NCBI GenBank assembly: GCA_030562195.1
Contig: CM060203.1
Span: forward strand, 1,254,208 to 1,318,207
DNA: 64,000 nt
Source: Nipponacmea schrenckii
Taxonomy: Eukaryota; Mollusca; Gastropoda; Lottiidae
Direction of reading: 5' to 3'
The notes under the pieces were generated by a model that made no database searches, was not told where the DNA came from, and saw nothing but the letters and a program-made list of their open reading frames with translations. Shown piece by piece: positions 23,603 to 35,551 of the stretch (positions within the stretch are counted from its first letter, which is position 1; each line of letters begins with the position of its first letter). The position numbers and the translations under genes were made by a program.

Positions 23603-24157
23603 CAAGGTAGTGGCGCCTCTCGCTGGTCTGTGATACTTTAAGAATGTTACTAAGCCCCTTGTATATTAATGTTAAATTATTTGAAGCTGCAAATGTAATT
23701 ATAGACGTCCCAAACATTGTACTTTCACACGAAAAGTGAGTATTTAAGATCAAATACAGATTTCGACAATAACGACGATTATTCCTTAGTGAGCTATTTC
23801 CAAAGAGCTTAAAACAATTGATGGCTTGAAAACAAGGGACCTCTGCTGAATCAAGGTGTAAACGATGTTTTCTCATGTCGTCCGAGCTGTTTTCATGTTG
23901 TTCGTCCATATCTATTACGTACTAATAAATATTTTATTGTAAAGTGTTGTAGTTTTTCCTCTATTCTCGTGTTTCCATCGTTAGAATTAAGCCGGTTCTT
24001 AATCAGATAGGGTTCTACTTAGTACTTAAAAGAGACAAATGCATCGCTTTCAATTTAAAGGACATCAAAACATGAAAAGTTGAATCTATTCAATTTTGTA
24101 TTTCAAATAATACCAAATCCATTCTGAGGCATTTTACACGGGAGGCGCCACTACCTT
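23603..24157. mobile_element. MITE-like element with 17-bp TIR and ATTA duplication
   Basis: The left end CAAGGTAGTGGCGCCTC is exactly inverted at the right end (GAGGCGCCACTACCTTG), 555 bp apart. Both outer flanks read ATTA, a possible 4-bp target duplication. The 108-codon minus frame inside (23583-23909) resembles no transposase I know and is not called. Confidence 0.75.
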
Positions 24158-24184
24158 GATTAGGTCATCCCAAATAATTGACCT

Positions 24185-25355
24185 AGATATCTGTACAACA
24201 ACACACATGTCTCTCTGATCCACAGGTTACCCTAGATACCTGTACCCCACAACAACATGTCTACCTGATCTACAGGTTACCCTAGATACCTGTACAACAT
24301 CACAACATGTCTACCTGATCTACATGTAACTATAGATATCTTTACAACACCACAGCATGTCTACCTGATCGACATGTAACTCTAGATACCTGTACCACAT
24401 CACAACATGTCTACCTGATCTACAGGTTACCCTAGATACCTGTACCACATCACAACATGTCTACCTGATCTACATGTAACTATAGATATCTTTACAACAC
24501 CACAGCATGTCTACCTGATCGACATGTAACTCTAGATACCTGTACCACATCACAACATGTCTACCTGATCTACATGTAACTCTAGATACCTGTACCACAT
24601 CACAACATGTCTACCTGATCTACATGTAACTCTAGATACCTGTTCCACACCACAACATGTCTACCTGATCTACATGTAACTCTAGATACCTGTACAACAT
24701 CACAACATGTCTACCTGATCTACATGTAACTCTAGATACCTGTACCACATCACAACATGTCTACCTGATCTACATGTAACTCTTGATACCTGTTCCACAT
24801 CACAACATGTCTACCTGATCTACAGTAACTCTTGATACCTGTTCCACACACAACATGTCTACCTGATCTACAGTAACTCTAGATACCTGTACCACACACA
24901 ACATGTCTACCTGATCTACATGTAACTCTAGATACCTGTACAACATCACAACATGTCTACCTGATCTACACGTAACTCTTGATACCTGTTCCACACCACA
25001 ACATGTCTACCTGATCTACATGTAACTCTAGATACCTGTACCACATCACAACATGTCTTCCTGATATTCAGGTTACTCTCGATACCTCTACCACACCACA
25101 GCATGTTTCCCTGATCTACAGGTTACTCTAGATACCTGTACCCCACAACAACATGTCTTCCTGATCTACAGGTGACTCTAGATACCTGTACCCCACTACA
25201 ACATGTCTTCCTGATCTACAGGTTACTCTAGATACCTGTACCACCACAACATGTCTACCTGATCTACAAGTAACTCTAGATACCTGTACCCCACCACAAC
25301 ATGTCTTCCTGATCTACAGGTTACTCAGATACCTGTACCACACCACAACATGTCT
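24185..25355. repeat. 50-bp satellite array
   Basis: About 23 copies of a 50-bp unit with CTCTAGATACCTGTACCACA, CACAACATGTCTACCTGATC and TACATGTAAC, with length variants. It lies in the convergent space between the GPCR and ARPC2. Confidence 0.95.
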
Positions 25356-25367
25356 TTTGATCTCGAC

Positions 25368-25850
25368 AGAATGTGCAACAAGCCACTATAGGACCGTATA
25401 GGCTGGTGGCCGACCCCCCATCCCCGCACAAAAATGACCATTATTCGGCGAGTTTTGATCCTATCGATAAAATCTTTGCAGGAAATGAAAGCTTATCCAT
25501 TTCTACGTTCAATTTTTTTTCAAACTTCGGGAAAACCAAATTGTCAAGTTGAAAATCGCTGATATTTTGGTTTGGACACCAAAAGCGCTAGTTCCGCCAA
25601 AGTTTCTAATGTATGGCTACCACCATTCCAATTTCAACTTCACATCTCCAGTAGTTTTCCCGGGGCAGCAGTTCTAAATTTTGGTCTGCACCGTAGAATG
25701 TGCAACAAGCCACTATAGGACCGTACAGGCTGGTGGCCGACCACCCACTCGGCGCAAAAATGGCCATTACTCGATGAGTTTTGATCCCATCGATACAATT
25801 TTTGCAGGAAATGAAAGCTTATCCATTTATACGTCTTGATGAGTAAAAGA
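25368..25850. repeat. direct-repeat pair, 327-bp offset
   Basis: A block of about 130 bp starting AGAATGTGCAACAAGCCACT occurs at 25368 and 25695. It includes GGCTGGTGGCCGACC, GAGTTTTGATCC and GGAAATGAAAGCTTATCCAT. Likely a dispersed element or its direct termini; no coding capacity. Confidence 0.8.
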
Positions 25851-26565
25851 AAGAATTATAAGAACAATGATATAAGTAATTATTATAGTATTTAATATCA
25901 TGAAATAGATGGTAGGACAGTAATAATTAAATAATAGTAGAATTTACAATCAATTCAATTATAACATATAATATAGAGGAAGCAGAAGAGATAGGGTGGA
26001 CTACTGGAATGCATAGATGACTCCCTCTAAGATTTCCATGCATTTCTATGAACAACAAGCATTATTCCTGTTTTCTATGGCTTTCTTAATGACTTAATTC
26101 CCTTCTCTTTCGACATCTATGTATTGATTTTTTAATAGGTATCAATCATTACTTTTGGAGGTATTCTCCAAATGCTGCAACTCTCACAAGAGTAACTCCA
26201 TGTTGCTTCAGCAAAGGTAGGAAAACATACACATTGCTAAAGAAAATGGGGTAGCTGACTCTTCTGGAACTTTATAATGTCATCTGTATTTGTCCTTGTG
26301 AAGGCAAAGAAAGAAAAATATATATAAATACACTATTTTGACACCTTGTCATTCTATAAAAAAATATTTTTACAAATAATACAGCATTAAACTGTTATCC
26401 TATAACCCTGTTATAACTTGACAAATTCAGATTTAATATAAAACAAAACCCTTATTTATGATTATGATTAATAATGCTTTTTGACTCAATATTTCTTATA
26501 AAATTTTCTTAAAGTTGTGTTTATCCTTATGATCTGAAAAAGTAGCTCTGTTATGAAAATATAAA
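25851..26565. other. ARPC2 3' flank
   Basis: Downstream of the ARPC2 stop. It should hold the 3' UTR, and ATTAAA-type signals on the minus strand (near 26131 and 26432) are possible poly(A) hexamers. On the plus strand 26111-26255 reads FRHLCIDFLIGINHYFW before a stop, faintly like a BEL/Pao aspartic-protease region. That is too short to call. Confidence 0.4.
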
Positions 26566-29500
26566 CTAATTTCTATTGAATGTTCGTCCAGTTATGGTTT
26601 TCTTTTCTTTTTCTTTATTTTCAGGTCTGGCTCTGTTTAGAATCTTCAGGAAGTCAGAGGTCTTCGCTCTCATTCTTTGATGAATGTATGCCTGGAATTA
26701 AAACAACAAATGTTTTATTTAATAAAAAATATATCTGGCTTAAAACATCAAATGAAATTATCACCAAACTATCTGTCCACAGTTTGCAAATGGCTAATGC
26801 TTTCTTCCATCCAACACAATCTTGAGCAGAAATAAAACAGAAAACACCTAATTTTAAGCAGAATTTAACAAACCTTGGAACACTTGATATGATAATGAAG
26901 ATAGTCCCGTAATGTATGTATTAAATTGATGGTATTATCACGTGCTGCAGGAGATGTATGGCGTGGAAACAACACTGAAATAAATAAATAAATAGATGAA
27001 TAATAAATTGATGAATAATAAATAGATGAATAATAAATAAATAGATGAATAATAAATAAATATAAGAATAATAAATAGATGAATAATAAATAAATAGATG
27101 AATAAATAAATGAATAATAAATAGATGAATAATAGATTAATAAATAGATGAATAATATATAGATAAATAAATAGATGAATAATAAATATATAAATAAATA
27201 GATGAATAATAAATAAAACAGATGAATAATAAATAGATAATAATAAATAAATAATGAATAAATAAAGAAATAAATAGATGAATATAATAAATAATAGATA
27301 TAATAATGTAAAAGAAAAATAAATAAACAGATGAATAATAAATATATAATAATGATGAATAATATAAATAAACAGATGAATAAATAAATAAATAATAGAT
27401 AACTGAATAAATAAATGAATAATAAATTAATAAATGTACAGAACAAACAGAAAGTAGAGCTAGGGATTTATCAACCCACCTATACTATTTTGGTGTCATA
27501 GAAACACAAGTAGATTACAAGTAGACAATTTCTAGAATAATTCTACTGCATTGAATGTTGCTCTTGTAAACATGACTTCAGGAGTTGGTCCAATTAGGGT
27601 GAGATTAAGATAGAAAACAGTGATAGCAAGGGCATCAAAGTTATCTTTGTAAACCATTCCCTTAGTCTAGGTGATTTGATTTATACCTCATTGGTACTCC
27701 ACCATCAAAGCTAGTTTGTTTAAATTAAAAACACCTCATATTATTAAAAAATGAAACTGAAAACAGTGTCTACAGTTAATATAACAAGGTATATAGATGG
27801 CTACTTACCAAAAGTAATGTAACATATATTATCACCCGTTCTGGCATCAGTATCCTGTAATTCCTGGGGAGGTTCTCGGTGACTGAACAAAACCTGGGGA
27901 GCTTGTTGATATTTTCTTCTACCTTCCTTAAACTCCTGAATGATAATGGTAGAAAATAAAGGTTTTATCAATGTTTATGTATTCAGTTTGTGGTATCTAG
28001 AATACAGGTTTTGACATGGTCTAATTATTCACATCAAATCTTGCATACAGGCTTTGACATGACCTCTTATTAAACTAAGCCACTATACTTCGTTTGGTTA
28101 TCGTGGAAATGAGAACAAAGAGTCTAAAATGACTGATGTTATTTACCTAGAAATATTCTAGGGCCATTTGTGTTGGGACAATATGTAGCTATGAATATGA
28201 AATCACTAAGAGCTCTTTAAAGGGAATGTTTGGTGGTTTTTAAAACTTTTTATGTTTTTTTCATTTCTCACAATTTTTAGTTAGATAGTAGGAAATAAAA
28301 TGAATGGAGTTTTATGTTCTACCCTAATGCACCTTATAGTTAGATACTGTGGGTTTTGATAATTCACTAATAACTGAGCTTTTGTTACATCATTATTGCA
28401 AAATATTTCGAAAATGAAATGGTTGAAACGGAAGCCAACATTAAATATTATTATTTATTGAACTAACCTGCATAAAAACTTTACCAATGACCACATCATC
28501 ATCATCTTTAAAAATAGTACTAAATATTACAGTAACACGATCTTTCTTAGCTTCTACATACCTATAATATAAATATAATATAATATTCATATTGACCAGG
28601 TATATCTTTATTATTTAACATGTTATAGCAGAATAATAATAGCAATATATCATCATGGAAAGTGATAAACAACAAGAAAAATCTTGACAAATATGATGAA
28701 AAGAACAGTAGTGTTTCAACTGAATGTTTTCTGAATGTAATCTGTATAGCATCACTGACAGGGGAAACTTGGGTTGAAAAAACAAAAGTTCATTAAACCT
28801 TTGCTAGGATTGCACCCCAACCCTCAGGTTAGCGAACAAGCGCCTCACTGACACAGCAGCTTCCAAATATACATCAAAAGGGTAAAATGATTTAAAACTG
28901 AAGGCTTCATATTGATGATTGTTAGAATCAAACCCTGGCCCTGTTTATGTCTGGAATGATTTGACCAGCCTTGACTTATTTATACCCATTGTTACAACTA
29001 TATCACTAGATCACAACTTACATAGTTTCATCGTCTCTATAATGGATGACAGCCCTCTCTCTTACTTCGGTACCCTTCTGTTGATATTCAAAATATTTCT
29101 CAAATACAGACGCAAAACAGTTTCTTTTTAACAAAGCAGCTTTCTGGGCTACATCCTCGTAGTTTTCAGGTACGCTTTCTAAGTTATATAACAGTGAAAC
29201 ATTGTAGCCTGGAACCAAAAAAACATTCTAGATTAGATTTCATACATGTCTCCCACTAATATAATAGTATCTCTATAAGTCAACAATTCTCTACTTTACA
29301 AATACTAACATGACACACATGTCTCAAGCAATTGACAATCAATAAATTTGAAAGAACTGTCATGAAGCAATGTATCTATATTATAATATTTGTAATATTT
29401 ACCTGCTTCTGGTGAGGTTAAATAGTCACTATATTCTCTTTTTATCAACTAAAATAAACAATAATACATAAATATTAATTAAGTTATTGGTCAACAAATG

Positions 29501-32207
29501 TTCTGTTGATAACTACAAGAGACATTTGTTGAAACGTTGCAGAATAAATAAACTCAGTAATTGTTTATCCATAAAGCTTAGTTATTATATCTATAATCAA
29601 ACAGTAACTTTAACAGATATTGTTATTGATTTATCAGCTGCTAAAAGATTCAACAAAACTAGTCAGAAGCATTTTAACCATAACCCTGAACTCCTTTGTA
29701 TTGAACAGGTAATCTGAACCTCTGTTTATTGGACACTCAATACCACAAAACCCTTAATACTGGACACCTTACTCCAATAATCCCCCTTATAATGAAAGCT
29801 ATAAAAAGGGTACTAACAAACCCCTACAAGGTGATCTAAAAGACAACATATCTACAGTACTAATACTTACATTGTCAGCACCATGAGCCTGTAGATCAGT
29901 GTAGAATTTCAGAGAGATACTAACCTGTAATAAAACATAATAATAATGACAAGATCATATAAGATGATATCTGACATCTAAGACATAGTTGAAGTTGTGA
30001 TTATATTTGGAGAGTGCACAAACTAATGTTATTTAGTGACTATATTCTGATAACTTACAAGAAGTTTATTTTTATCTCCATCAGGATTAGAAATGTGATA
30101 TAGAACACCATCAAAATCTGAAATTATACACATATAATTATTCATTTAAATCAAATTATATAGAAATCAATGTTAACTTTAGTTTATTCTTGTGAATTGT
30201 ATTTAGGGCTATATGAGAATATGAAATGAATGGGTTAATGAAGACAGGCAACTCCATGCAGGGTGCAATGAGGGATATTTCCCCAGGACAACAGCATTCT
30301 TCTACACTTTTTACGTTTCCAACTGTTGAGGCACAGTCTAGGCCATGGTTTACTGTCCCATCCAAACAACTGGAATCTTTTTCCATGTCAACACCTCTGG
30401 AACCTAGCCTGGATTGAACCTTGGGCCATCAAGAAAAGCAAGCAAGTAAGCCACTGTGACTCCCAGTATATGAGAAAGCAAATACTTGGTTAATGAAAAT
30501 ATAGCTATAGATAGAAGATAGCTACAAGATGAACTTGACAATATTTGAAAAAAAGTTTTAAATTAAAACATACCAGCACATGTGACATCTACAGTGTCTG
30601 GTTTGGATCTGAAAATAACAACAAAAAATAAATTACAAAGATCTCCATAATCATATCATTTTGACTGAAAAGTTTTGTAGAATCATTGGTCTTCATACCA
30701 GAAAATTTTCATGAAGCTTCAGAGCAACCCATGTGCACACTAAATTTCATAATGATAGTTAAAGTGATTTACAAGGTGAAGATGAGAAATGAAAAATAAA
30801 TGAAATTGACTGTCTCCTTTCTAAAGATGAATTCGATACAACAGAATTCAAGAACCAAGAAAAGTCTAGTACTGTAATGAATTTTAAACAAAGTATGAAC
30901 AGATGAGCTGACAGGAGAATTAGACTTGTGATTCTGTTTGTCTTGATAATCATCAATTTGCTATTATTTATCATTATCAGACCTATTTTTAATGTTTCGT
31001 ATCTGATGTAAGCACCATGTACCCTAATGCAATTCCAAACAAGCACATACAGTAAAATAGCAAATTTCAACATTTTGTGAAAAACATTGTTAAAACCACA
31101 CTCCAAAAATCACAGATAACTACATTAAACAGTAAGAGATAACATGCAACACACACTGTCAGTGGAACAGGTAAGTAGAAGTTCACAGGAATCATTTTGA
31201 AAATAACACATAACAGCATTTTAATCTTAGGAACACCAGTACATCATTCTAAACTTTCATACAGCCATTTACTAGAGTAACAATATAACAAGAGCACACT
31301 CATTTAAACTCTTAATCTTACCTACGGGCTTTCCTTTACAAAAATAGCAAAATAAAATTAGTAAGGATATAATAACTTTATTGATAATTGTTACCAAACA
31401 GTTTTCGATACAGTTAAAGTCAGCAAAAATAAAACGTAGATTTCAGGTCAATAATGAAAATTAATTGAGAGTTTTACATCATACTGTCAAGCAGATTATT
31501 ATACTGATGAAGAGAATGAGATACAGTTTGTAATGAGTTAATCTTGCAAAGACATCTCATAAGAGATAACTCCCCATCTATCATTCTTATAAAATTATTG
31601 AATTTTCCAATACTGGTATATGTAGATTGATACATATGTTTGGCCTAGCCTACATATGTTTAAACAATTATGTCTAAGCTTATATACTATTTTGTTTTAG
31701 GACCTAATTGCATTCAAGGCCAAGCATGAAGTTACTAGAGGGAAAAGTAGGCTAATAAAATAAGAAATTGGATTTGTCTGTACTGAAGACTGTAGAGCAA
31801 CTGTTCAGTACCAGTACTATGGTCTATGTACTGTAGGGTAGGTAGAAGGCGACAGTAGGCTATTCAGTAAGCCTAACTGAGTCAGTGCCTTACTGCGGTG
31901 CAAAATATATGCTACCTAATGTATCTTTTAAAAACCACCCATCTCCTGAACACTACAGCTTTGTGAACTGGCAACAAGACATTACTTTCCTTTCATGTAA
32001 CGGAAAAAATCAGTTCAGACAATTAACTGGCCGCAAAAATGACACTGACAGGGGGTGGGGAGGGGCAGATACTGAGATAGGATTTTGATTGTTGTGTTTT
32101 CTTTAAATTTACTAAAAAAAAAATTAAACATACCCTTCCAATGCATTTTTAAATTTGTTGATCAAAGTTTCTTGAACAATTCGATTGTGGTATTCTAACA
32201 GGATCAT
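26566..32207 (-). CDS. ARPC2: Arp2/3 complex subunit 2 (p34-Arc)
   Basis: ARPC2 and ARPC4 form the structural core of the seven-subunit Arp2/3 complex, which nucleates branched actin filaments and contacts the mother filament. Ten exons, all in phase: 32134-32207, 30574-30608, 30059-30117, 29871-29924, 29403-29448, 29022-29208, 28468-28561, 27809-27935, 26874-26974, 26566-26691. They give exactly 300 residues, the length of human ARPC2. Recognised in order: [163 protein letters not shown], and the basic tail [12 protein letters not shown]. The start ATG matches the family N-terminus. It is single-copy here and shows no damage. Confidence 0.98.
26985..27445. repeat. AT-rich (AATAAATAGATG)n low-complexity tract
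   Basis: Imperfect repeats of AATAAATAGATGAATAAT just upstream (minus-strand sense) of the ARPC2 exon at 26874-26974. The 193-codon minus frame rich in Tyr, Leu, Phe and Ile is a read of this tract running into the real exon. Confidence 0.95.
28745..28865. mobile_element. SINE head fragment
   Basis: CCCTCAGGTTAGCGAACAAG and GCGCCTCACTGACAC match the tRNA-like head of the SINE at 60170-60505, in an ARPC2 intron. Confidence 0.65.
29475..29580. repeat. degenerate half of the foldback-element family
   Basis: GTTGAAACGTTGC, a run of AATAAA and CAGTAATTGTTTATCCATAA align with the right arm of the palindrome at 20451-20626. Intronic in ARPC2. Confidence 0.6.
30210..30470. mobile_element. SINE copy
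   Basis: Contains GTTAATGAAGACAGGC, GGTGCAATGAGGGATATTTC and a head with GGATTGAACCTTGGGCC, parallel to 60170-60505. In an ARPC2 intron. Confidence 0.7.
31322..31333 (-). CDS. ARPC2: candidate 12-nt microexon of ARPC2
   Basis: In ARPC2 intron 1 (minus strand) a branch-point-like TTACTAAT, a T-rich tract and TTTTTGTAAAG precede GAAAGCCCGTAG, followed by the strong donor GTAAGA. Twelve nt keep the frame (phase 2 in and out) and would insert KARR between ALEG and SKPD. Without it the protein already matches the human length, so it would be an optional cassette. Confidence 0.45.
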   Translation of the reverse strand, partial: ESP

Positions 32208-32330
32208 TTTTTTTCGCAAAATATGTTTTTCGCTTCAGTGATTCACTAAACAGGAAGTTCTCTATTACAAAATGGCCGGAAGATAAACCACGTGATCAGC
32301 CCAACCTAGTCATGTGACTTTAATTTCCAG
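32208..32330 (-). promoter_or_regulatory. ARPC2: ARPC2 promoter region
   Basis: Immediately upstream of the ATG lie ETS-like GGAAG sites (ACAGGAAGTT near 32250 and GCCGGAAG near 32275), an AAAATGGCC box resembling YY1, a perfect E-box CACGTG at 32289-32294 and GTCATGTGAC near 32310. No TATA box is obvious. The mix is typical of TATA-less housekeeping promoters; assignment is by motif only. Confidence 0.45.
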
Positions 32331-32544
32331 ACCACAAAGATTACTCTCATGTCGTGTACAAAGGGATGCTACTATGTTTTATTACAGACCACATCTAACT
32401 TTTAAGGTGATAATATTTTTTTAAACTTTGCTTTACAGAAACAGTTAGCAATCATTTCATTTACCGGTCATATATACCAGACAGATGTATGAGAAAATAA
32501 AAAAATCCACTTTTGCAAGAACCAATCTGAACCTGAATAAAAAT

Positions 32545-32612
32545 AAAAATGAAATGAAATGGAGTTTTACATCCTACTCTTTAGCACCTAATAGGCTAAT
32601 GAAGACGGTCTG
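32545..32612. mobile_element. SINE-tail fragment
   Basis: GAAATGGAGTTTTACATCCT and CACCTAATAGGCTAATGAAG match the family tail. Confidence 0.7.
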
Positions 32613-33549
32613 ATCCTGAATGAAGCAGAGCCTATTTCTCATAAAAAATTTTAACTTCCTGTAATTGATTTGATTGATCTTTTTTATTTTTACTGAATAG
32701 GATCCTGATTGAATTAAGGGGCGAATGTGAAAGAAGGAGAACTCATTGGATAGTAGCATTTTCTATAACATTAATACCTAATAATAATAATAATAATATC
32801 AGGCCATACAAAACAGATGGGCATCAGGATTGGATCCCAGTGCACTGATCGGTCTGTCTGACCTTGTCATGGGGGGGGGGGGGTAAATCATTTGAAATGG
32901 GGATTAAGAATCCTATATAAGGACTATTTTGACTGTGGAGATATAAGAAGAAAGAGAATTGATGCTATTATAAAAGAGATTTATTGTCTATATAAAATAT
33001 CTAACATGATGTCTCAGCATCTATTTACAATCAACTAAAATTACAGTCTATTTACACTGTTTATAATCATAAACAAATCTAACATTTAACATCACTGGTT
33101 ATTCCTTATAAAGTTATATTGCTATTTTGAGTTACTGTTAAAGAGAGAGTTTGAGCTATTAAATTCTTTATTTATCTACATCCAGCTAGACAACAATTGA
33201 CCAACAATCTGATTTTAGCATTGAAAACTTAAACTTCAAACATTGCATTTTAATCATTTGTTGATCTATCGGTAATGAACATTAATTTTCATTCTGAAAA
33301 GAGATTTGGATAGCTGTGATTGAGCTCTATCATCTGATGAACCAGCTTCATGTATTTAAATAATTTTATATCCCATACAGGACTGACTACCTATTATTCA
33401 AGGACAATAAACAGTATACCATTATATATAAATGAGATTCTCTTTCACAATAAAAACAGAAATATGGAATTCACAATATAATGAGTCCATTCACATTCCA
33501 CATTTTAAACAAAACAACATGTAGTTTTTAAAACCTACTTACAATATTT

Positions 33550-33625
33550 ATTACATAGAACATTTACATCCTAGTAAGGTGCTAACAGGTTAATGAAGGA
33601 ATGCCAGAGAGAATGCAATGAGTTC
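33550..33625. mobile_element. SINE-tail fragment, diverged
   Basis: ACATCCTAGTAAGGTGC, GGTTAATGAAGGAATGCC and GAATGCAATGAG follow the order of the family tail. Confidence 0.5.
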
Positions 33626-35435
33626 CGTGAAAGTCGATGAAGGAAGACAAAATGGCGAATCCTCAATATCGATTTGCGGCATTTTCGTGGAAAAAAAATT
33701 CTCTAAATTTATTAAGCTCTTGGGCCTGTTTAAGGGTAAAAACCTGTGCACTATATTCGGAAATATACGGTATACTGTATAGTATGAATATACAGACACA
33801 AATTTTTCTGATTGACTTGATGTTGTGTAATTTGTCTCTACTTATTGAATAAATGAAAGAAGTTGAAGAGTATTATGTCTTATTTTGTTCAGTTTATTGA
33901 AGACACGTCACAGACTGGGTAACAAGTTAACAATCTAACTCCGTTCTAAGAACGAAGAGATGTACACTATACATCTGTACTATTTCACAATTATATATAA
34001 TATCTATACAAGTTATTATGGTGAAACTGTGTCGTATCACGGACTATTACTGTATTATTACAAACATTCTGAAAACATACAGTGAATATACAGATATATA
34101 AAGTTATAATAAAAATTGAACACAGGAAAATGGGCAAGGGCAAGAAATTCAACAACTAAAAATATACAATAAAATATAAAATTGTTTTCTATGTTCTGTT
34201 TGACAAACACTAATTTTAATGTGATAGACATGTCTACTCTATGAAAATATGCTTAGTTATTAAGTGACACTTTGTATCAAATACAATGACTACTGAAAGT
34301 ATCAAACAAATGGTATGAATAAAGTACCAGCATTTCAAGCTGATTAGATTTTATCACTATAATATTTAGTTGTTACTTTACTTTAACACTATAATATATA
34401 TTAAATATGCAAACTTTTTAACTGTCACTTAACAATTATTGATGGCAAACAACAAAATCTCACAACTTTCCAGATGTGGGTAAAGATATAAGGCCCCTAG
34501 CCCCCTAAAATAGTATCAGAGGCTTGAAGACCTGGTATGATTTAGTTAAGATTATATTAATATATTTATACCCTGTTTAACGAGATCACTGTCTTGAATA
34601 CCCTCATGAATATTAATAAGATGTTATGAATATTTATTAGCCTATTAATATTTATTATCATCTAATGCTGGAAGTGCATGACTATTTATATAACGTGATA
34701 GCTTGTATTCTGTTGAGTTTTTCTTGTAGACAACATGTTAACACAGTAGAAATTCTAAAATATCACTAAATTACACCAGTATGTTTTTATTAATCTCTAA
34801 CACACGTAGTTATCTGTATCTCATCACATACCATAAATAAATAAATCTCTCTAAGCACTGTGGTTTTCAGTTCAACACTCCAAATACATTTCACATCTAA
34901 CACGACACTGTTTGTCTTATTGTATATTAGCTACATAGAAACATGATTGTCCAATGTCTTATAGAAGATACTCTTCTATATATATTCCATGTTTTTAATA
35001 ACAACATCTGGAACACTCTACTTTCGCTTTTCATGATAAATTTTACGGTAGCCCTCACTTTAACAAAAAACAATATTTTGAAGTCATCAAAGTATTTCAT
35101 AATAATCGTCAATTCTATTAGATCTACAAATTACATAGTTGTTATTTAAGAATCTTTTATATTATAGGTTGATTATCATACATGACTAAAAGTATTCAGT
35201 TCAATATTTCGTGAGCTTATTTAAGAAAAATTACTTTTCCTTTCATTCAGTTCAAGTGGAGATGATGATGGAGAGAAGTCATAAATTACAACTTTGGAAA
35301 AACTAAACTTGGATCAACTTTGCATCCATGTTTTCAAATTTCAGGAATTTACACGGGGTGAAAACCTCCCGATTTTTTTCGACGCAAATCTCACATAGAA
35401 ATGTATAACTATGTTGATTTGTTTAACAGTGTCAA

Positions 35436-35551
35436 TCACAACTTGGTGTCTATTTCTTCAATATATGTTGATGGAAATATTCCAACTTTGCCCTTTAATT
35501 CTCCCTTCCACCATCCATCAGCTTGCTTCTGATAAATATTTATTATCTCCC
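35436..35551 (-). CDS. NOSTRIN: NOSTRIN last exon: SH3 C-terminal half
   Basis: Encodes EIINIYQKQADGWWKGELKG and KVGIFPSTYIEEI, with the WW pair and the G-x-FPSTYIE end that form the proline-peptide groove. Only five residues (DTKL plus preceding I) follow the fold before TGA, so the tail is shorter than in human. Confidence 0.93.

Larger units (their letters stand above)
32331..35435. other. NOSTRIN 3' flank to ARPC2 promoter, no gene seen
   Basis: About 3 kb of AT-rich sequence. It holds two SINE-tail fragments (32545-32612, 33550-33625), an AAT microsatellite near 32790 and a run of about a dozen G near 32872. The stretch nearest 35435 should be the NOSTRIN 3' UTR. Confidence 0.55.

Noticed and set aside
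23583..23909. 108-codon minus frame
   Set aside because: Extends across the left TIR of a MITE-like element; composition and content give no sign of a host gene or transposase.
26865..27446. 193-codon minus-strand hydrophobic frame
   Set aside because: An AATAAATAGATG repeat read in frame and running into a real ARPC2 exon; not a membrane protein.
31885..32088. 67-codon plus frame in ARPC2 intron 1
   Set aside because: Antisense to the ARPC2 first intron, no family resemblance.
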